Shown: positions 61,170 through 64,000 of the stretch, piece after piece
How positions within the stretch are numbered: position 1 is the stretch's first letter
Layout of the letters: every line of letters starts with the position of its first letter
Origin: Bacilli bacterium
GTDB taxonomy: Bacteria > Bacillota_I > Bacilli_A > RFN20 > CAG-288
Reading direction: 5' to 3'
DNA: 64,000 nt
Assembly: GCA_022647725.1 (NCBI GenBank)
Contig: JALCLG010000001.1
Coordinates: 874,931-938,930, forward strand
Program-made: the position numbers and the translations under genes
The notes under the pieces: generated by a model
Database searches by the model: none
What the model was told of the DNA's origin: nothing
Seen by the model: the letters and a program-made list of their open reading frames with translations, nothing else

Positions 61170-62264
61170 TCAATGCGTTTTTTTGGATTCATTATCCTTA
61201 TAAATCTTGTAAAAATCTTTTACTTCTTGCGTTAGCCATTTCGGGTCTTTAAAAACCCCTTGGTATATGAGAGGCTCTTTAACCAATTCAAGACAATCGG
61301 GCTTTTTTTCGTCCTGGGATAGCATCCTTATTAAATTCGAATAATCCTTCGTGTATTGGTCGTAGCAAACTCTCGGTTTGCTTTTAGAATCCTGCGAATC
61401 TTCGAATCTAAAAAGGATTGTTCCAAGATATATTTTTGGATCTTTCAAGTCACTGTATTGGAGTTTCTGTTTGCTGGCTTGCTTTTGAGTATAGGGTACT
61501 TTTTCAATGTAGTTCTTCACCCCTATATAATGCGATATCATTTGCTTGATTCCGCCACAATAATGATCACAGGAATCTTCTTTTCCATCAGTAAAGTGAG
61601 CTAACTGGAGACAGGGATTTTTGTTTCTGTCTAGGCAGGTTTTACCATCTCTTTTGTTTGTACTCATCAGTTGCCATTCACTACAGGTCTTTTCTTCAAA
61701 TTTCAAGCCAATGTCTTCGTAAGCCTTTTTATAATCTCCGGAGATTTCGTAGCATCTGCCTCCGTGGAAATATTCAGAAAACTTTGATTCAAGGAAAAGG
61801 ACAATCGAATGGTCTTTGTTTAAAAGCATAACATCAATGCTGGAGGGGTTCGCTGAATCAATAACTGGATTTTCGAATTCAAAATGGCATTCACAAAATT
61901 CTTCTTCTTTTCCATTTAATTTGATTATCAAAGGATGGTCTTCGGAAATGTTATAGAAGAACAAGAGAGAACACAAGGCGGAGGAATGTAAAACTGTGAT
62001 TCTTCTTTCTTCATTTCCTTCCCCGCTTGTTGCTTCTTTATATTTTCCGCTGAATATCTCATCTCCCGTGGGAATGCCAAAAATTGTCTCTAACAGGTAT
62101 TCCTTATCCTTGCCTACAAATTCTAATGAGGTAGGTTTCTTTGCTTTCTTACTTGTAAATTCCACTTCTACTTTTTTGTATTTTTCTAAAAAGCTTTTAA
62201 AACAATGGTAAGGTCCCTTCGGATCATTCTTTAAAGCCTGCTTCAACTTTTCCTGATTATCCAT
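61170..62264 (-). CDS. Putative PD-(D/E)XK nuclease-fold protein
   Basis: 364 residues. SIDVMLLNKDHSIVLFLESK fits the Asp … Glu-x-Lys core of the restriction-nuclease fold with an acceptable spacing of 14 residues. Cysteines and histidines in CHFEF, CSEW, CLDRNKNPC and CDHYCGG may bind a metal. AAAAGGAAACGG precedes the start. It is the last gene of a four-gene operon and is more AT-rich than the three before it. I do not recognise the family beyond the fold-level motif. Confidence 0.55.
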   Translation of the reverse strand: MDNQEKLKQALKNDPKGPYHCFKSFLEKYKKVEVEFTSKKAKKPTSLEFVGKDKEYLLETIFGIPTGDEIFSGKYKEATSGEGNEERRITVLHSSALCSLLFFYNISEDHPLIIKLNGKEEEFCECHFEFENPVIDSANPSSIDVMLLNKDHSIVLFLESKFSEYFHGGRCYEISGDYKKAYEDIGLKFEEKTCSEWQLMSTNKRDGKTCLDRNKNPCLQLAHFTDGKEDSCDHYCGGIKQMISHYIGVKNYIEKVPYTQKQASKQKLQYSDLKDPKIYLGTILFRFEDSQDSKSKPRVCYDQYTKDYSNLIRMLSQDEKKPDCLELVKEPLIYQGVFKDPKWLTQEVKDFYKIYKDNESKKTH

Positions 62265-62281
62265 TTTTCCGTTTCCTTTTC

Positions 62282-63040
62282 TTACAGTTCAGCTTCTTCT
62301 CTGAACGCTGCTAATTTCTTCTTGGCCCGTGGCGTCATCGCCTTCGTGATTGGATTTGTGAAGAACATCTCCTCATCCATCGTATTGCCGCGCTTCTCAT
62401 GGTATTTGGCGAACCATTCCCGTATTCCGGAATAGGTCTCTTTGCCGGCGACGATCTTCTGATACTCTCTCAGGCAGTCCGGAACAACCAGCTTCGAAAC
62501 AGCGCTAGGGAAGAAGTACTGCCTTTGGTAGAACCCTTTTCTTAGGAGATAAGCCTTCTTAGGCAGGAGATAGGAGATTCCTTTTAAGGTAAAGGCATAG
62601 CCTAGAATCGTAACCTTCCTTCCTCTTGTCTTCTCAAAGGCATCATAGACAATGAGCTTTCCTTCCTCATCTTTTCGGACATAGGAGACCGGATGAGCAT
62701 TCGGAGGTCTCAGTCTTACATAGATTGCCTTGCAGGCATCCTCTCCGGATCCTTTCCAGTCAGCCGGCGCATAGATTCCTTTCTTTAGCCTTCTAAGGAT
62801 TGGCTTCTTCGAGCGGCTGTCCCGATAGAGGGCTTCTTTGAAGGCTTTGGGATGCTTCCGGATCTCCTGACAAAGCTGATAGCAGCTAAGACCGTATTCG
62901 TCATGGCTCCAGGGAAGGACATCGGTCGCTCCTATCAAAGACAGATCCCCGACCTGGAACGGGGAGCCGATATAGGTCGCTAGAAAAGTCAGTTTCTCAG
63001 CATTTGTCATCCTTGTTCTTTTGCTGTTGATTGCTGTCAT
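62282..63040 (-). CDS. Uncharacterised protein, AbiEi-like element
   Basis: 252 residues; ATG overlaps the preceding stop by one base (TAATG). Residues about 75-95, KPILRRLKKGIYAPADW, resemble the winged-helix/beta turn seen in AbiEi-type regulators (RxxRGxYxxxxW), and PNAHPVSYVRKDEE follows. The remainder is helical and basic. A transcriptional or antitoxin role is only suggested. Composition is host-like. Confidence 0.5.
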   Translation of the reverse strand: MTAINSKRTRMTNAEKLTFLATYIGSPFQVGDLSLIGATDVLPWSHDEYGLSCYQLCQEIRKHPKAFKEALYRDSRSKKPILRRLKKGIYAPADWKGSGEDACKAIYVRLRPPNAHPVSYVRKDEEGKLIVYDAFEKTRGRKVTILGYAFTLKGISYLLPKKAYLLRKGFYQRQYFFPSAVSKLVVPDCLREYQKIVAGKETYSGIREWFAKYHEKRGNTMDEEMFFTNPITKAMTPRAKKKLAAFREEAEL

Positions 63041-63552
63041 TATACTCCCTTTCTGTGGGCTCTTTTTCTTTTCAGTATCCGGTCCGGATACTCAAAGACG
63101 AGGTGGTCAGCCCGATAGAGGGCATACTCGATTTGCTTCTCCAGGAAGACATCCTTTTCAAGGCAGTGTCTAAGGATGACACGGGTCTCCAAGGTCAGCC
63201 AGTCAAAGGAGATCGATCCCTGAGGGGTATTCTCCGTTAAGGGAGGCAGTTCCGGGTTCTTGGCCAGAAGTGATGAATAGTAGTCTTTCACCGAGACCTC
63301 ACTGTCAGCGTAGCGTCTGTCCTCCTCATAAAGAGCGATCTCGCTATGGCAATAGAGCTTGGAACCGAGCACGACGAAACAGCCGATCCTGGGCCAGTAG
63401 TTCGGACCTAACGTCAGGGCATGGAAGAAAGAGACACGCTTGGCCTCAAAGGGAGACAGGCCCAGCAAGTCTCGCACTTCCGGCATCGAGAGATAGCCTT
63501 GCTTCTGGATCGTCTTCAACGCCGTCGCTTCACTCATCAGCGCGTCGCTCAT
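63040..63552 (-). CDS. Uncharacterised protein with possible N-terminal winged helix
   Basis: 170 residues. The start ALKTIQKQGYLSMPEVRDLLGL resembles a winged-helix entry. The rest is mixed helical, with VSVKDYYSSLLAKNPELPPL in the centre and a Lys/Arg-rich tail. It is coupled to the next gene by a one-base overlap. No catalytic motif recognised. Confidence 0.5.
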   Translation of the reverse strand: MSDALMSEATALKTIQKQGYLSMPEVRDLLGLSPFEAKRVSFFHALTLGPNYWPRIGCFVVLGSKLYCHSEIALYEEDRRYADSEVSVKDYYSSLLAKNPELPPLTENTPQGSISFDWLTLETRVILRHCLEKDVFLEKQIEYALYRADHLVFEYPDRILKRKRAHRKGV

Positions 63553-63567
63553 ACCGTTTGTTTCCTT

Positions 63568-63837
63568 TCATAACGTCTCTCCGAAGTGCTTCAGGAGAGC
63601 CCGGACCTGCTTTTCCGTCATTTTCTTATGGGTGCCATCGCTGATGTCCTCATAATACGTCCCATCTTTGGCTTTGCCGATCTCATAGGGAAGGTTGTCT
63701 CTCATATAGGTGAAGAAGACCTCCGGATTGGGTTTCTTCTTCTCTTCCTGATAGGGTTCCGACGGAAAGAGTTCCTCCGCCAGCTGGAGCTGAATCTTCG
63801 CTTGCATAATCCCATCCATGATGCTGTCAAAAAGCAT
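63568..63837 (-). CDS. Small uncharacterised protein, first gene of operon
   Basis: 89 residues, preceded by AAGGAAGG. N-terminal amphipathic helix (FDSIMDGIMQAKIQLQLAEEL), then a proline-rich link and FFTYMRDNLPYEIG with a Lys-rich end. No known motif. It starts the four-gene minus-strand operon 15 bp before the next gene. Confidence 0.5.
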   Translation of the reverse strand: MLFDSIMDGIMQAKIQLQLAEELFPSEPYQEEKKKPNPEVFFTYMRDNLPYEIGKAKDGTYYEDISDGTHKKMTEKQVRALLKHFGETL

Positions 63838-64000
63838 AATCTTATCCTTCCTTTCCTAGGTTATCTGTTAACCTATGATTGTTACCTCCTAAGGATAGGA
63901 AAAGAATGGAAGACATCCCTTTTAAAATATCTAGATGGTTGACGTAAAAAATAGGGTATTGACACCCTTTTAAAAATGTAAAAAGAGGTAACACTCTTAT
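63838..64000. promoter_or_regulatory. Upstream region of the terminal operon
   Basis: AT-rich 163 bp to the window end. AGGTTA (63858-63863) and TAACCT (63869-63874) form a short inverted repeat. No clear -35/-10 pair was identified. Confidence 0.3.

Noticed and set aside
1-64000. Mollicute genetic code 4 (TGA = Trp)
   Set aside because: Many intact genes end in TGA and their tryptophans are encoded by TGG.
1-64000. tRNA or rRNA genes
   Set aside because: No cloverleaf with a GTTCRAAYC arm or rRNA-like sequence was noticed on either strand by eye.

Overview
The window reads like a chromosome segment of a low-to-mid GC bacterium of the Bacillota (Bacilli / Erysipelotrichia / mollicute-related). 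Evidence is the gyrA-gyrB-recF-yaaA block, many lipoboxes, Shine-Dalgarno sites of the AGGAGG type, ArsR/XRE regulators and no outer-membrane genes. TGA acts as a stop throughout, so the code is standard and Mycoplasma-type code 4 is excluded. Housekeeping genes look close to 50% GC. Two long blocks are clearly AT-rich and the IS elements are clearly GC-rich. These composition statements are by eye.

Layout. 1-8.4 kb: partial NUDIX hydrolase, membrane protein, tyrosine phosphatase, small 4-TM protein, an IS1182-type transposase remnant abutting serS, a glycosyltransferase and a broken tannase-like esterase lipoprotein. 8.5-18.2 kb: a large soluble hybrid histidine kinase, then the replication block yaaA-recF-gyrB-gyrA on the minus strand. 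18.3-25.5 kb: sugar-type MFS transporter, a zinc-sensor ArsR, hipBA, a Zn/Cd P-type ATPase with an operator-like repeat, and a divergent arsR-nitroreductase-MBL operon. 25.6-33.8 kb: AbiE type IV toxin-antitoxin, threonine aldolase, M6-type metalloprotease lipoprotein, frameshifted MFS, DODA-type dioxygenase, a HigA-like regulator with a perfect palindrome, and a NERD nuclease-like protein.

33.9-43.45 kb is an AT-rich, tightly overlapping minus-strand operon: C5 cytosine methyltransferase, Z1 helicase-like ATPase, GHKL/MORC-like ATPase, PD-(D/E)XK protein and three proteins I cannot assign. It is a restriction-modification-like defence system. A second C5 methyltransferase at its upstream end has lost its catalytic half at the junction with an AIPR-family gene, whose own stop is also lost there.

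45.7-48.9 kb holds decaying lipoprotein genes, an EamA-type transporter and small genes. 49.2-56.2 kb is a second AT-rich operon: two lipoproteins (one with about eight Fn3-like repeats), two different 4-TM FtsX/MacB-like permeases and one ABC ATPase. 56.66-58.4 kb has an intact IS1595-type element (26-bp inverted repeats, 8-bp target duplication) beside a deleted relative. A 210-bp direct repeat (48.87 and 59.24 kb, about 97% identical by eye) brackets the ABC operon and IS elements, suggesting a 10.4-kb acquired or excisable unit. 58.4-64 kb: XRE regulator, relB antitoxin, AAA_14/DUF4143 ATPase with three 33-bp-spaced repeats upstream, and a four-gene operon of largely unknown proteins, one nuclease-like.

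Two threads run through the window. Toxin-antitoxin and defence functions are dense from 20 kb on. Several first genes of transcription units have a -10 box 8-10 nt before the start codon and no ribosome-binding site, which predicts leaderless mRNAs.
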